Part shown: positions 36,501-50,105 of the stretch, one piece after another | Layout: each line of letters starts with the position of its first letter | Numbering within the stretch: the stretch's first letter is position 1 | NCBI RefSeq assembly: GCF_004115265.2 | Contig: NC_046293.1 | Coordinates: 25,988,173 to 26,052,172, forward strand | Direction: 5' to 3' | Length of the DNA stretch: 64,000 nucleotides | Source of the DNA: Rhinolophus ferrumequinum | Taxonomy: Eukaryota > Chordata > Mammalia > Chiroptera > Rhinolophidae | Notes under the pieces: generated by a model | The model's input: only the letters and a program-made list of their open reading frames with translations | Told to the model about the DNA's origin: nothing | Database searches by the model: none | Made by a program: the position numbers and the translations under genes

Positions 36501-38344
36501 ATACATATCAACAACATTTCAGTCCTGTCTATGTTATAAAGGACCATCTCTACCTCACTTTTCTGACCGTTAGCTCTTTCTGGATATTTATCCATCTATA
36601 TGTTTTAATTTAGAGCTAAAAGTGCCATAGGACACTTTCCTCATGTGTATCATTCAGACTCACAGATGAACACATTTGTGTGTCATCTCTTGAATTCCTG
36701 AGTTCTGTAGAACAATCATAAGTCTTTGGCCAAATATGTGGTTCCTGTGTGATGGCTTTGAGATTTGCAAAGGTGAAGGGACACAAGCCCTGATCACATA
36801 CATTTACAATAGCTATTTCTTTACTCCACAAGTGTTTCTTGCCTTATGCTTATCCATCAGTAAGAGTCACCTACATGTGCATTGAAAATCTTAATCGCTA
36901 CTTAATCCCAAGAACTTCTTCCTAAAAGTAATGTGTAAAGTATGAACAACTCCCCTTTTTGTGGGAGAGGGAGCAATCCATTTTATTGAGGGGTTTCTGA
37001 GTGTTTCACAGGACTGGGAACACAGAGTCCTGATGCCTGTGACCTGGATGGGATTTTCCTGACCTCACAGATTTCAAATGCCTATTCTCTTTTTTTAACT
37101 ATTGTTCAGACATCTTAAAAAATTTATATTGACATCTGTGTTTGCTTTCTAGTTTACAATTTCAATTAAATCATAATAATTAAAAATCCAATTAATATTT
37201 AATATATAAAGATGAGGAAGAAGAAAATACCTCTTATATTTTATTTCTCAAGTATAAATATAATAGGATTGCAAGTTAAATTCTTCACATTCTTGTATGA
37301 AGTTTGACTTAGGAAAATACACTGAAGTTATATTGGAAAAAATTATGGATGGGATATAACATCTTTGAAATGTTTTTAACTTGGTCTAAGAGAACATGCA
37401 TTGTACTTAATGGATATTTCATGTTTTGCCTTTATTGTCCATGTGATTTCACAATAATATATTTTTAATTACAATTTTAAAAATAGTATAGGTAAGCTGA
37501 TAATGAAAATGAATAGAGTCTTGTCCCAACTATCCCATCTCCCTGTCTTCCTCCCATGAGGCAATTTCATCTCTGTTTTTTGTTTTTTGTTTGCTTTTTA
37601 CCTGCTTAGGAGAGTTTTCTCTGTAACGAACCAAGGTGGTCCATTTTCATAATACTTGTTCAGGATTATCTCAACTCTTTTCCTTTAACCAAAGCCAATC
37701 ATAGGTTCAAATTATCACTTTTCACATCATATTCCATGAGGTGTCCAGAGCCAAGTCTATGTTTTTTCTTTGCTATCTCCAGAGATGCTTGAACATAGGT
37801 TTTTGTTCATGACCAATAAGGACAGTAAAACTAAGTAACTAACTAATTAACTAACAAAGTAACTATTTCTGGTAAGTTTTTCTTTTTTTTTTTTTTAAAG
37901 TTGGTAAGTCTCAAGTGAAACCTAACTCCAATTTGTTTCTTGATAATTTACAGTTGAGGTAATCGGTTAGATACCCTGTCTCTACTATGTGACAAGACTC
38001 TCAGGAAACTTCTGCCTCCGCTTTCCTAAAACCAAGTTTTATCACACAAATATCAGCAATCTCATCCAGAGAAGAATGAGGTCTCTGTACAAATAAAAAG
38101 ATCATTGGGGAGATTGTCCTGGAATTTTCTTGGTTCCCATCTTCTTATCTGAATTTTCTTTCTCCTGTTGTATCATATTATTTGCCATTATTAAAAGCAT
38201 TATATGATTATTCTCATTGGAGCTTTATGATTTCTTTACATTAAATATCCCTTCAAATATTTGGAACAAGTTCCCCCTTTTTCATATCCACAATTTTGGA
38301 CCTTTGGAATGTTTTCGTTTTACATCCTAGTGCGTGGGTTGAAA

Positions 38345-38550
38345 AACACTCTAAAGAACTGGCTAGTAAATGTTTTCAACTTTGTGGGCCAGTCTCTTTG
38401 AAACTACTCAGCTTGGCTATTGTAGTGCAATTAAAAACACAGAACACATGTAAATGATTGTTTGGCTTTCTTACAAAGGAAACTTATTTACCAAATAGAT
38501 GGTGAGACAAATTGGTCCACAGGCCATAGTTTGCCAACCTCTGTCAAACT
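38345..38550 (+). mobile_element. MER5A-like hAT-Charlie fragment, block C
   Basis: Same element as at 3,062-3,262 (CTACTCAGCTTGGC ... GGCCATAGTTTGCCAACC). Confidence 0.75.
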
Positions 38551-41046
38551 ATGTATAATGAGGCTATGGAGGCACCAACCTACTCTTCACTTTGTTTATC
38601 CTTTTTGGGTCACATCATAAATGTTGTAATCGTACTTATAAATGTTACAGTACTAAAGCAGTTATGTCTTATTTAATCAGGCTGTAAGAGGTGAAAATCC
38701 ATAAAGTAGGTGTTATGGCCAATCTGCAAGATTTCCCCCATAATCCTCTCCTTCTGGTGCACACATCTTTGCATGATTTCCTTCCACATTGTATCAGGGT
38801 TGATCTGTGTGACCAGTGATATACAGTGGAAATGATAGCATGCCACTTCTGTGTCTAGTTTATAAAAGACAGTGTGGCTTCTCCCTCATTACTCCCTTTG
38901 GATCGCTTGATCTGGGGAAGCCAACTATCCTCCCATGAGCGGCACTGATGAAAGGACCATGTGACAAGGAACTAAAGCCTCTTATGAACAACTAGCAATG
39001 AAATCAAGTCTATTTCCAACAGCTACAGAGGGAGCCTCTCTTGGAAAACTACTTTCCTGCCCTAGTCAAGCCTTCAGATGACTACATTGCCCCAGCCATT
39101 ATTTTGAAAGTGACCTCATGAGAGAATCTGAGTCACATCCTTCCTCCTAAATTGCATGAGGATTCCTTATCCTCAGAAACTGTGTCATATAATGCATGTT
39201 TATTATTTTAACCTGCTAATTTTTGGACTAAGTGGGAGACACATTCACAAAGATCTAAGAGAAAAAGGAAACAAAACAAAAACAACCGAAATATTATTGA
39301 AAGGAGTCAGCAATTTGCCAAAGTTCATCCTCCTAGCAGTTCCATGCATAAAAATTTTCTTTTGTAATAATCATTATGATCCCTTTGTTTTCAGTAAAGT
39401 TGACCCCACTTTAGCTTCCAAATTGACCCCCAACTAATTTAAATCAATCAGTGTGTCCACCAGCCGCAGTAATTTACATCTAGCCTAGTCATCGTCAGTA
39501 AGGTGGAGAGGTGTTCTTGAGTTACTATCACAAGAACTAGAGGAGAATTAGCTGGACACAGAAGAATTTGTATTACGTTGTTCTAGTTACATTAATTTGA
39601 AAAATAGGCAAAACTAACAAATAGTACACATTAGATATCAAGATAATGTTAGAGGTCTTGGTAGTGGTAATATATGTAAGGGGAAAGAAGATGTTAACTG
39701 GAAATTTAAATGAGGAAAGATCTTGGTGATCCTGGAATTTTGTATCTTGACAGGGATGGTAGTTGCATGGGTGTTGGATCTGATGCTTATCAAATTTTAT
39801 ATTTTATTACTTTTTAATACATAAGTTATATTTCATTCAAATATGTGAGAAGAGAGAATATGTTTGTTGAGGTATTTCTGTCTTAAGTAGGATTTGCTAT
39901 GAGACAGGTCTGTTATCCAATTGTAACTCTATAGTAACCTCAGTTTTCTATTTCCAAGTCCTTTTTACCTTATATGATCTTGTTAAAACTTCAATTTTAA
40001 TGTGAGTCCTTTCTTCGTTTCTTTCTGAAGTTGTCTCTCCCTCTTCTGTGAATGTGACTTGTTTCAGAGTAGATTGAGGACAGATGCAAGTCTCACATCA
40101 GCTGTAAAGATGCATAAATTTTGATAGAGTGCGGAGTCTCTGTGATTGTCAGATTCCCGGTATATTTCAGTTAGAGAGTAGCATTACATCAATATTTTCT
40201 CAAACCAAGTACATACAAGTTCCTTTGGGAGAAATTGAAAATACTTCATAATTAAACTGAAAACTTTTAATTTGATTGTTAGACAGTAAGTGGACTTTTG
40301 AACATATTATCTGGTTATGACTTTACCTTTAATACTTATTATAAAACTGACATAAGGTGCCTTAACAAATTATATGAGTAACATAAAATTCACGTTTTTT
40401 GGAAAAAGTTATTAAACTTTTAGAAAAATTTACAATACATAAAAAATTGGTCATTATTAAATACAAAGATATAGCCAACTGTGTGTGAAAATCAAATGGT
40501 GTAAGTCATGATAAAGTATATATATTTAAGATTCTTACTATGTGATATATTATTTAAATAAACTTATGAATTTTGTGTTTTGTAATTTAGGTAAAAAGAT
40601 AAAACAGGCGATTATAATTCTAACACTTGGCTTCAATAGCGAGTAAAATTTCATCTTATCCATCAATTCATTCAACAACAAATTAAAGTGCTTTGAATCA
40701 TACCAATTTTTCAGTCATCGCTATCACTTGATTTAAACTAATGTGGCTCTTTTCATGTCTCTGAAATAACATGTGGAATTATATTAGAGGTATGAAAATA
40801 GAAATGAGTCCATCCTTTTACAAAAGAAAGTCTTGCTACGGCTGCATTCAAAACCTGAGCTGATGGTGTATACAAACTCTAGGAGACACCCAGTGTTTTA
40901 TTCACAAAGTTTCATTGAATTCAGTTGCCTTGGGTTGGGCTCTCTAATTACTTAGGAAGGAACTGTTGCTTAAACTTTAAGTTCTGACCTACGTCTGCTG
41001 AGTGCAGTTTGGTGATTTTATATTGCATAGCTGAATGTGTATACAG

Positions 41047-41100
<54 letters not shown>
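41047..41100. repeat. (GA)n microsatellite, block C
   Basis: Pure AG/GA run at the position equivalent to 6,077 in block A. Confidence 0.95.
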
Positions 41101-41103
<3 letters not shown>

Positions 41104-41671
41104 GAAACATAGACACGGAGTCAGAGAGAGACCAAGAGAGAGAGAAATGAGTCATATGATTATTCTTTTATTGTATGAGAAATTAATTTTTGAGCACGAC
41201 TTTAAATGGCTCAGGTTGAATGAATGCAAATTACTTTATCCAAAATGCAAGGTGTCCAGGGCTGCACAGGCAGAATATACGAATCTTGTGTCATCGGAGC
41301 TGCGAGGAAAGGGATTCATCTCCTGTGTTTGACTCTTCCCATCCAGGGCTTCAGAACTCTGCACCACCTGTGTGCAGGGTCAGACACTCAGCCCCTGGTT
41401 TTGGGAGGATGGCTCTCCTTTCAACCCTTATTTGTTAAGTGTCTCCTAGTTCGACTCTTCTTTCGCTCTTTTTGAGTTCAAGCTGAGGTCTGACCAAGGA
41501 ATTCATGTTTCATAGACTTGTACTAAAAATAAGATCTCAGGGCATGAAATTTGAGACAAGAAAACAAAGGAAACAATAATTTACCTTTACCCTGATATCG
41601 AAGCAGGCTCACGGGATGAAAGTGTTCCCGTGCTCATACAAATTTTAGAGTTCTGTTCCTTGTACACTTGT

Positions 41672-41716
41672 ACACACACACACACACACATCACCATCAT
41701 CATCATCATCATCATC
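41672..41716. repeat. (CA)n next to (ATC)n, block C
   Basis: Compound microsatellite, also seen at 6,666-6,699 in A; B has CA only (24,790-24,820). Confidence 0.9.
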
Positions 41717-43919
41717 TCTATTTTATCATTCTGTAGAGTGCAGAGAATGGGAAATGTTATGAAATCAAAACCATTGTATTTTTAAGAAACAGCTTGTTTA
41801 AATGTTTTCTTAGAAAAATTCAAATCTCGAATGACTAAAAATAGGAAGTTATTACATTTAAAAAAACATGCTCATTTCTTTACCTCTTGTATACAGTGAA
41901 GTGTATCGATGTGTATTTTATCTCATTTTAATAAATGTTATGGAAATAAATTTTAAGCCATTTATATAGGTGACGATTAAATTTATTTGTCTCTACTTTA
42001 AATAAAAATACTTTTTTAAATTTTTTCTGATTTTTTTTAATTTCATTAAACTTAATTTGAACCTCTTCCTTTGTGTGAAACCTCTTCACACAAAGATTGT
42101 TTCAACATTTTCCCAAGACAAACATAGTCTATGTCCTGGTTACTTTTGTTCAGCACTGTGTACTTTTTCTCTTGGGTGTTTATGCTTATGCTTTCTCTCT
42201 TGTTCCTTTTTCCTGACTAATCCAGAAAATACTTTCCCTAAATATCATGTGTCATGCTTTGTAAAACTCACTTTTATGATATTGTTACACAGATATCTTA
42301 AGAAACTTAAATTGATATTCTTATTTTGCATCTACTTGTATATTTCAAGCACTGAAAAACACAACTGGGGCACATAGGACTTGACTTCACTTTGTTACCA
42401 CATAACGGGCCAATGTAGAATAAAGAAATCCCTTAATTTATTTCTTAAAGTATAAGGACAATATGATTATGAAAGCAAAATCATTATGCTTTTTGGAGTT
42501 TTTCTCTCAATTGTCTCTTTTTTTTTTTTTTTTTTTTTTGCCAATGCAAAGCATATATATATATTTTAAAAAACCAAAACCAAAATATAAAGGGACTTAT
42601 GAAAATGAGCAATTATTTTTCCTACTTGTTCTCACTTGGTCTTGCTCTAAGGTATAACTACTTTGCATTCTGTTCTTTACACTTTTTATCAGCCTTCTCT
42701 GTAAAAGTATAACGAGGTGTTTCATTAATTTGTAGCCAAGGGTGAATCTTGGAGTTAATTTGTCTGACCAAACAAAGGTTCAGAAATATTCCTTTCTACC
42801 TGACTATTAGAGTTGCATCTTGGCTTTTAAGTAATTTTTCTGTTATTTTTTATATTGCTAAGGGATTAAGCATTATTAGATGTTGCAGGAAACTAGGGTG
42901 TCTAATGGTATTAAATTTGATGGATGTTATCTCTTCAAAAGGGAAATTGTCTTCTGATAATGGTAAGAAGAATAGAGTTGTCGTCAGATGTTTACTCACT
43001 TCCATAATGATTTAAGATGCTGATGAAGGAGTCTGTGATTCCAGTGTATATAGTGTCCCCCAATGTGTTCTCTCCTCTCACAACACGTTTCCTTCCTATC
43101 AGATGCACTCAGTCTGGCCACTCTGTCCTCTCTTTTTTTATCTTCCTACCCTCCTTCACCATTACACCATTAGTTTATCCTCCTTTTTGTCATGTCAAGG
43201 AAGTTCTTCATAGTTTTAGGAATGGAAAACCCAATTCACCCATTTCTTGTTTCAAAGCATGCATTCTCAAAGAGTCCCTGCATATTAAAGAGGCAAAAGG
43301 ACCTGGAATATTTATATCCTTAACATACACTTTATGGCCACTTGTCCAGACTTACAGATTGATATATGAGGTATTTAACTGACAGTTGTGATTGCATAGG
43401 ATAAACAAAAGGAGGTGCTTTGGTCATGACACATCTTCTTTTTATACTGAGATTTTTATATAGTTTATGTGATACTTTCCAAATGCCATGCTCCGTAAAT
43501 CCTTATATTCTAGTCCTAGCTTTTGTTTTGTTGTGGCCATAAACAATGTTAGGCAATCTAATACATCTTGCCCAAAGCATTCCATAGGTAAGGATTTTGA
43601 GCAGCCAAACCTACTAGTTTTTCCGCAGTCTGTCGTTAACATGTTTACAGGAGACTCTATCAAGTGAGAATCCTTTATTTTTCTTTCTCAGGGAACATTC
43701 CCTCTTCCTTAATAGGAGCATAATTTGCAGCCTGAAGTTAGCGATTTTCTTTCCACTCAGAGAATGAGTGCATTTTCAAAGCAGTGATATCAAATTGAAT
43801 TTCTCCTTTGGGCCTATGGCCATGTATACTATTATTATTATGTGATACAACATTTTAGTTAGAAATTGCTGGTAGAGAAAAGACCTCATTGTTTACAGCT
43901 TAAGTGGACATTCATTTCT

Positions 43920-44690
43920 TTTTTTCAGTCCTTTGTTCGGAGTTGGATGTTCTTGTATTATTGGAGTCATCATTTGCTTTGAATAAATGATGGTTGTCTG
44001 CAGTGGCCACTAAGGGAGAGGACATCCTGCAATGGGAGATGCAACTTCTGGAAGGATGCTTAACTTCAAAAAGCAAAAACACATAAATCAATCTGAACAT
44101 GTCAGTGGCATTTTGGACTTGGTTGTTTCTGCAGCAGACCCTGAGAACAGTTTTGAGCGTAAAGTTTATTTAGATGTGCATGGAATAATGGTTGGAAAGA
44201 GAATATTAACTCAGGAAAGGGAGGAAGAACACAATAAAGGTTGTGTCAGAATGTAGCTACTAGAAGAAGAGACTACTGCCTACCACTGTTGACTGATTCT
44301 GGAAATAAGACAAGCCCCAATGTTCAGACTTACCTTCTGGTAGGGCTGAGGTTGCTGGAATACACTGTACCCTGATATTTGTTTGTTGTGGCCCATTGAG
44401 ATGACAACTGCTCAGCACATCTGGGCTGCCGTGTATGAGAGCAGCAAAACATTCAGGTGCTGTAGGAGAAAAAGACTGCAAATACAAAGTTGCAGATAGC
44501 GATTGGCTAGAGTTCACCAAATATCCTAAGGGATGGCAGTGGGGCAAAAACAAGTATTGCTCCAAGCAGATATAAGTGACAGTCACACTGGTGCAAAAAC
44601 AATTCAACTGCCTATTCACGAAAAGGAATCAACCAACCAACCACAGTTGGCAGTTCAGAAAGAATTAAAGGGAGTGGTTGTACATATATA
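43920..44690. other. Conserved non-repetitive segment, block C, left of the gene deletion
   Basis: Counterpart of 8,960-9,760. It ends at the deletion joint that removed the KLRD1 gene. Confidence 0.4.
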
Positions 44691-45316
44691 AAAATTTATA
44701 ATAATACAATACATACCAACATCATTTCAGTCCTGTGTATGTTATCAAGGACTATCTCTACCTCACTTTTCTGGAAGTTACTTCTTTCTGGACATTTATC
44801 CATCTATATGTTTTAATTTAGAGCTAAAAGTGCCATAGGACAGTTTCCTCAGGTGTATCATTCAGCCTCACAGATGAACAATTTGTGTGTCTTCTCATAG
44901 GTCTTTGGCCAAACATGTGGTTCCTGTGTGATTACTTTGAGATTTGCAAAAGTAAAGGGACACAAGTCCTGATCACATAAATTTACAATAGCTATTTCTT
45001 TATTCCACAGAAGTTTCTTACCTTATGCTTATCCATCAGTAGAAGAGTTACTTACATGTGCATTGAAGATCTTAGTTGCTAATTAGTCCCAAAAATTTTC
45101 CTAAAAGTTATGTGTAAAATACGAACAACTCCCTTTTTTTTTCTGGGAGAGGGAGCAATCCATTTTATTGAGGGGTTTCTGAGTGTTTCACAGAAAGACT
45201 GGGAACACAGAGTCCTGATGCCTGTGACCTGGATGGGATTTTCCTGATCTCACAGATATCAAAAGCCTATTCTCTTTTTTCAACTGTAGTTTAGACATCT
45301 TAAAAAATTTATATTG

Positions 45317-45418
45317 AACAATGTGATATATAGATGACGTATTACAGAACTGTACAGCTGAAACCTATGTAACTATACTAACAATTGTCTCCTCAATAAA
45401 CTTTAATTTAAAAGAAAA
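45317..45418 (+). mobile_element. Short L1 3' tail, start of block D
   Basis: CAATGTGATATATAGATGAC ... CAATAAACTTTAATTT with an A-rich end, splitting the block-start motif that is uninterrupted at 1, 18,980 and 37,118. Confidence 0.8.
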
Positions 45419-47238
45419 TTTTGACGTCTGTGCTTGCTTTCTAGTTTTACATTTCAATTAAATCATTATAATTAAGAATCCAAATTAATATTTACTATAT
45501 AAGATCCAGGAAGAAGGAAAGACCTGTTATTTTTTATTTCTCAAAATAGAAATATGATAGGACTACAAGCTGAACTCTTCACGTTGTTGTATGAAGGTTT
45601 ACTTAGGAAATTGCACTAAAGTTATATTGCGAAAAATAATGGATGAGGAATAACATCTTTCAAATGTTTAACTTGGTCTAAGAGAACATGCACTGTATTT
45701 AATAATTATTTCACATGTTTTGGCTTTATTGTCCATCTGATTACACGATAATATATTTTTAATTACAATTTTAAAAATAGTATAGGTAAGCTGATAATGA
45801 AAATGAATAGTTTTCTGTCCCACTATCCCATCTTCCTGTCTTCCTCCCATGAGGCAATTTCATCTTTGTTTTTTGTTTGTTTGTTTTTACCTGCTTAGAG
45901 TGGTTTTCTCTGTAATGAACCAAGGATGGTCCATTTTCATAATATTTGTTAAGGATGAATCTCAACTCTTTTCATGTAGCCAAGCATAGGTTCAAATGAA
46001 TCACTTTTCACATCATCACCCATAAAGTGTTCAGAGCCAAATGTGTTTTTTTTCTGAGAACTCATAAACATTCATTCCAGTTACAAGCACAATGAGTAAA
46101 CAGAAAGTGATAAATATGGTGGATGAAGTGTCATTTCAGAGAATAGTCTATGTCAAAATTGTCCCCCCTGAGAGAAGAAAATTCCTGTTGCCTCCTAATT
46201 ACAACTCAGATGTTTTTTCAAGCTCCCCTATCATTTCAGGGAATTGTGATGGAAAGTTCTGTGTTGAATGGAGGATATGGTCACTCACGGCAGAGTGTCT
46301 TTCTCACAGCCTGGTCTTACCATGTTGGTCATAGTCAGTTCAGGACCACGTGACGCATTTCATTTTGTTTAATCTTCCCCTCCCCCACTCTTACCTGCAT
46401 TCTGCTTTCCTTTACCCTGGAAAAGACTTCTTTATGTAAAGTTCTTTCTACCAAAAAAAAGAAAAGATTTCCTTTGAAATAAGATTTCTTACGTATTCTC
46501 TGGAGAAAGACACATTAATTTTCTTCTTTCGCTTTCTGATTTTTTGTTTTGCTTTTTGTTTTTTGCTATGAAATGGACTAATACACATGGAAGTGTCTAC
46601 TTGAGTGTTGGACATAAAGGGAAAGGAAATGTCTAAGAAACACACAATATAACAAAATAATATTGCCAATAGTTAGCTTATACCTTTTGAATTTTACTTG
46701 GTTACCCTAAATGTATTACCCTAATGTATATAATACATGTTATCTATTGGTGCATAACAAATTATGAGTACTTTAGAAACATAAAACAACACGTTTATTA
46801 TCTCATATTATCTATGGATCGGAAACAGGGTATGGCTTAGTTGTTTCCTTTATTCATGGTTCCACAAGGCTGGAACCAGGGTCTTGGCCAGGCTGCATTC
46901 TGATCTGAAACAGCTTCCTCTGCCAAGCTCTTCAGGCTGTTGGCAGAATTTGTTCTTTGTCGTTCTAGGGCTGAGAACTTCAGCTCCAGAAGCCACCCCT
47001 CTGTACTGGCAATCACACCATACTTGCTTCTTCAAGGACACATGGAAAGTATTTCTGACTCCTCTCTCTATCTGTTCTGTGTAATCCTCTTTCAGTGTAC
47101 TTCTGATTACGTCAGATTTTCCCATAATAATATCTCTTTTGATTAACTGAAAATTGGCTAATGTGAAACCTTAATTGTATCTGAAAAATATCTCCCTCTT
47201 TGCCATTTACTGTATTCTAGTCACAGATTCACATCCTA

Positions 47239-47407
47239 CAGGCTCATCTCGGAGTTATTGTTGTTTGGGTTCCAGACCACCTTAATAAAGCAAGTATCAC
47301 AAAAAAGCTAGTCATTTTGCTGGTGGAGGGTCTTGCCCTCCATTTGTAAAAAATGCAGCACCTGTGAAGCACAATAAAGAGAAGCTCAGCGAAAGAAGGT
47401 ATGCCTG
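47239..47407 (+). mobile_element. Tigger-type MITE, block D
   Basis: Counterpart of the block A and B copies. TA target dinucleotides flank both ends (CTA|CAGGC ... GCCTG|TA). Confidence 0.85.
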
Positions 47408-48180
47408 TATTCACAAATCCCACTGAAATTAAAGGGGAGAGGGTTATTCAGGTGTACATCAGAGCATGGAAATTTTAGGGGTAATCTTAGAGCTCTGCAT
47501 ACCATACCAACAAACCTCTAAAGTTTGTTTTAATTGCTAACCATGCTTTATTGAATTTAAACACTGCCTTTTAATTTCAGAGAAGTTAAGTAGGAATTAA
47601 ATTCACATATGCCAGGAGAAGGAATCTTTTTCTAGTTACCCCAATATGTTAATTCTTTGTTCCTCCATTAATGACATATAGGTTTGCCTAATCAAGATAG
47701 TTATTTTACAGCTGGACTGGCACACTCTTTGCTTATTTCCAGAGATGCTTGATCCGTTTTGCCTCTTGACCATAATAAAGGCAGTGAAGGTAACTATCTA
47801 ATTAAGTAACTATTTCTGTAAGATTTTTTAAAAGTTCAAAAGTCTCAAGTGGAGCCTACTGCCAATTTTTTATTTATATCTTACAGTTGAGATAATCCAT
47901 TAGAAGGGTTAGACATCCTGTATCCTCTATGTGACAAGACTCTCAGGATACTTTTCTGCCTCAGCTCTCCTGAAACCAAGTTTCATCACATAAATGTCAG
48001 CACTATTATTAGCAGTTTCATCCAGAGAAGAATCATATCTTTCTACAAATAAGAAAAACATTGGGGTGCTTGTTCCTGGATGTTCCTTGATCCCCCAACT
48101 TCCTTATTTGAATTCTGTTTCTCCTGCTGCGTCATATTACTTGCCATTATTACAAGCATTATATGAGTATGCTCCTAGCA

Positions 48181-49555
48181 ACTTTATGAAAACAAAAGCT
48201 GCATTCTGAAAACCATTACAAATGATATAATTAGAAAAACTTGGAAGTAAATTCTTAATTCTATATGAAAATATATTTGAAGAAATAAAGAAACCAAAAA
48301 TTCTACTAGGAAGAAAATGCGGAAAACTTACTATTGGATTTGCACATTTATTAACACATGGAATAGCCATGGACTATTGAAGCATATACAAAGCTTCCTT
48401 TAAAATTTTTAAGATTTCCTTTAGAGCTATAATAAAAATGATGTATTAAATATTCAGTTTGGTATAAAAGTCAAGGTGTTGGAGTTATAAAATGCACAAA
48501 TAAATCTAATAAATGATTGTGGCAATAACAAAGTTAAGACTTGACTCCTGCCATCGGCATGTGTCATAGTGAGAAAACAGCAGTAAAACAAAACAAAAGG
48601 TGATGAGAGATTGAAAGAGAACCAAGGAGAGTTTGTGGGAAGAGATAAATTCTGATTGAAAGATTTGAGAATTTTTTTAAATAGCTATATTTTAAGTGAT
48701 ATCTTAAATAATTACCTGATGATAGTGGAGCAACACAGGGAAACAAATAATATATTAAAAGAGAGAAAAGTTTAACCAGAAGTGTGAAGGTCCATAAGAA
48801 CATGTCATAATTTAAAAGAGATGAAGTGAACATGGAGGTAGATGCCACGGGACATAAAGTTCGGGAGGGAAAAAGTGTAAGTTAAATGAAATTGGCAGGA
48901 TTTATGTAGCAGGCTTAAGAAAGCAACTTTTAATTATTATGCAATGATAATTATTAACTAAACATGTGCTATCAATTAGTAATTTTGTAATTTGTCACTT
49001 AAAATAACTTGAGTATAATCCAAAAAAAAAAAAAGCCATGAAAACTTGATTCAAAATCTTTTGTTAAACTTCAATGATCATGTATTTTTAAAAATATTCT
49101 CTAATTTGAAAGAAACTCCAAACTATTTGTTAGGTTAAAGTATAACCCAGATAAAGTCTTCATACACCATCCCTCCAGAAAAAGTTTATGCATGTAGTGC
49201 ACTTTGCACAAGAGAAACCTAAAATGAAGAGTAACTTAAAGTAGTGGCTTAGAAATGCAGCTTATATAACATTTTCAGCAAAGAACAGTAAGTTCATAGA
49301 GAAATGATAAGATAAAAACCAGTACTTTTAAGATTCCAAAGGTGGCAAACTATGGAAAAGTATACATATGACAGAAAAATAATGAATTAAGGTTTGTTTG
49401 CAGATTGCTCTGGTGGGCACTTTCTAGACTAAGATTCTGCCTTCTGTAAAAGAAGAATTTATATCCAGGCTTCAGGTAGAAAAGGGGCAGGTAGAGAGAC
49501 CTTTTCCTGCATTTGATACTGCCTCTTTCCTTTTCTTGTTTAGTGATAAAACCAC
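48181..49555. other. Single-copy spacer right of the array, nothing recognised
   Basis: AT-rich, no long reading frame and no recognisable repeat. It marks the edge of the tandem array. Confidence 0.6.
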
Positions 49556-49559
49556 CAAT

Positions 49560-50105
49560 ATGCTGTTTTCACCCCAGTTTTATTGAGATGAGTTATGATT
49601 GATATACAACAATATATAAGTTTAAGGTTTGATACACAGATATAGTGCAAAATGATTACCACAATAAGGCTAGTTAATACATCCATCACCTCACACAATT
49701 ACCATTTTGTTGTTGTTTATAACTGGAAGTTCGTACCCTTTCATTACCATCTCTCCATCTTACCCCCTCCCCAGGCCCTGGCAACCACCATTCTACTCTC
49801 TGTTTCTATGAGCTTGGCTTTTTTAGGTTTCACACATACGTGAGACCATACAGTGTTTGTCTTTCTGGGTCTGGTTTGTTTTACTTAGCATAATGTCCTT
49901 CAGATTCATTCATGTTATTGCAACTAGCAGGATTTCTTTTTTATGGCTGAATAATATTCCAATGAATAATATCCCATCCCACAGTTTTTTTAATTAGTCA
50001 TATATAAGTGGACACTTATGTTGTTTCCATGTCTTGGCTTTGCAAATAATGACGCAAAAAATATAAGGTTCAGATATCTTTTTGAGATAGTCATTTCAAA
50101 CTGCT
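49560..50105 (-). mobile_element. Old L1 3' fragment in the KLRD1-KLRK1 spacer
   Basis: CCCAGTTTTATTGAGATGAG ... GAGATAGTCATTTCAAAC, a typical diverged antisense L1 3' end. Confidence 0.8.

Larger units (their letters stand above)
18971..37108 (+). repeat. Tandem segmental duplication, block B (about 18 kb, carries KLRD1-B)
   Basis: Same order of landmarks as block A: L1 tail, Tigger MITE, GA tract, CA tract, KLRD1 exons, unit end with GGGAGAGGGAGC. It lacks the A segments 2,533-4,055 and about 4,455-5,035. Private insertions are three L1 fragments (23873-23972, 26018-26350, 26800-27147) and a perfect 269-bp local duplication at 32,631-33,168. Confidence 0.9.
37109..45298 (+). repeat. Tandem segmental duplication, block C (about 8.2 kb, KLRD1 deleted)
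   Basis: Matches A and B from the block start, but two large parts are missing: the equivalent of A 1,010-2,530 (joined near 37,760) and the equivalent of A about 9,765 to 17,697 (joined near 44,690). The second gap removes the whole KLRD1 gene from its promoter to past its stop codon. The flanks are otherwise intact: MER5A-like element, GA tract at 41,047-41,100, CA/ATC tracts, and the block-end sequence at 45,120-45,295. No KLR exon was found here. Confidence 0.9.
45299..48180 (+). repeat. Tandem segmental duplication, block D (about 2.9 kb, terminal partial unit)
   Basis: Aligns with A 1-2,925, B 18,978-22,590 and part of C. Similarity fades just after GCATTATATGAGTATG (about 48,177) and single-copy DNA follows. 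Block D lacks the twin-primed L1 that A and B share and shows the unoccupied target (AGCTTATACCTTTT) at about 46,676-46,690. It is therefore an older lineage of the repeat or an unoccupied paralog. It carries the Tigger MITE at 47239-47407. Confidence 0.85.

Noticed and set aside
37109-45298. Possible third KLRD1 gene or exon remnant in block C
   Set aside because: All six exon regions fall inside the deletion; no C-type lectin motif was found on either strand.
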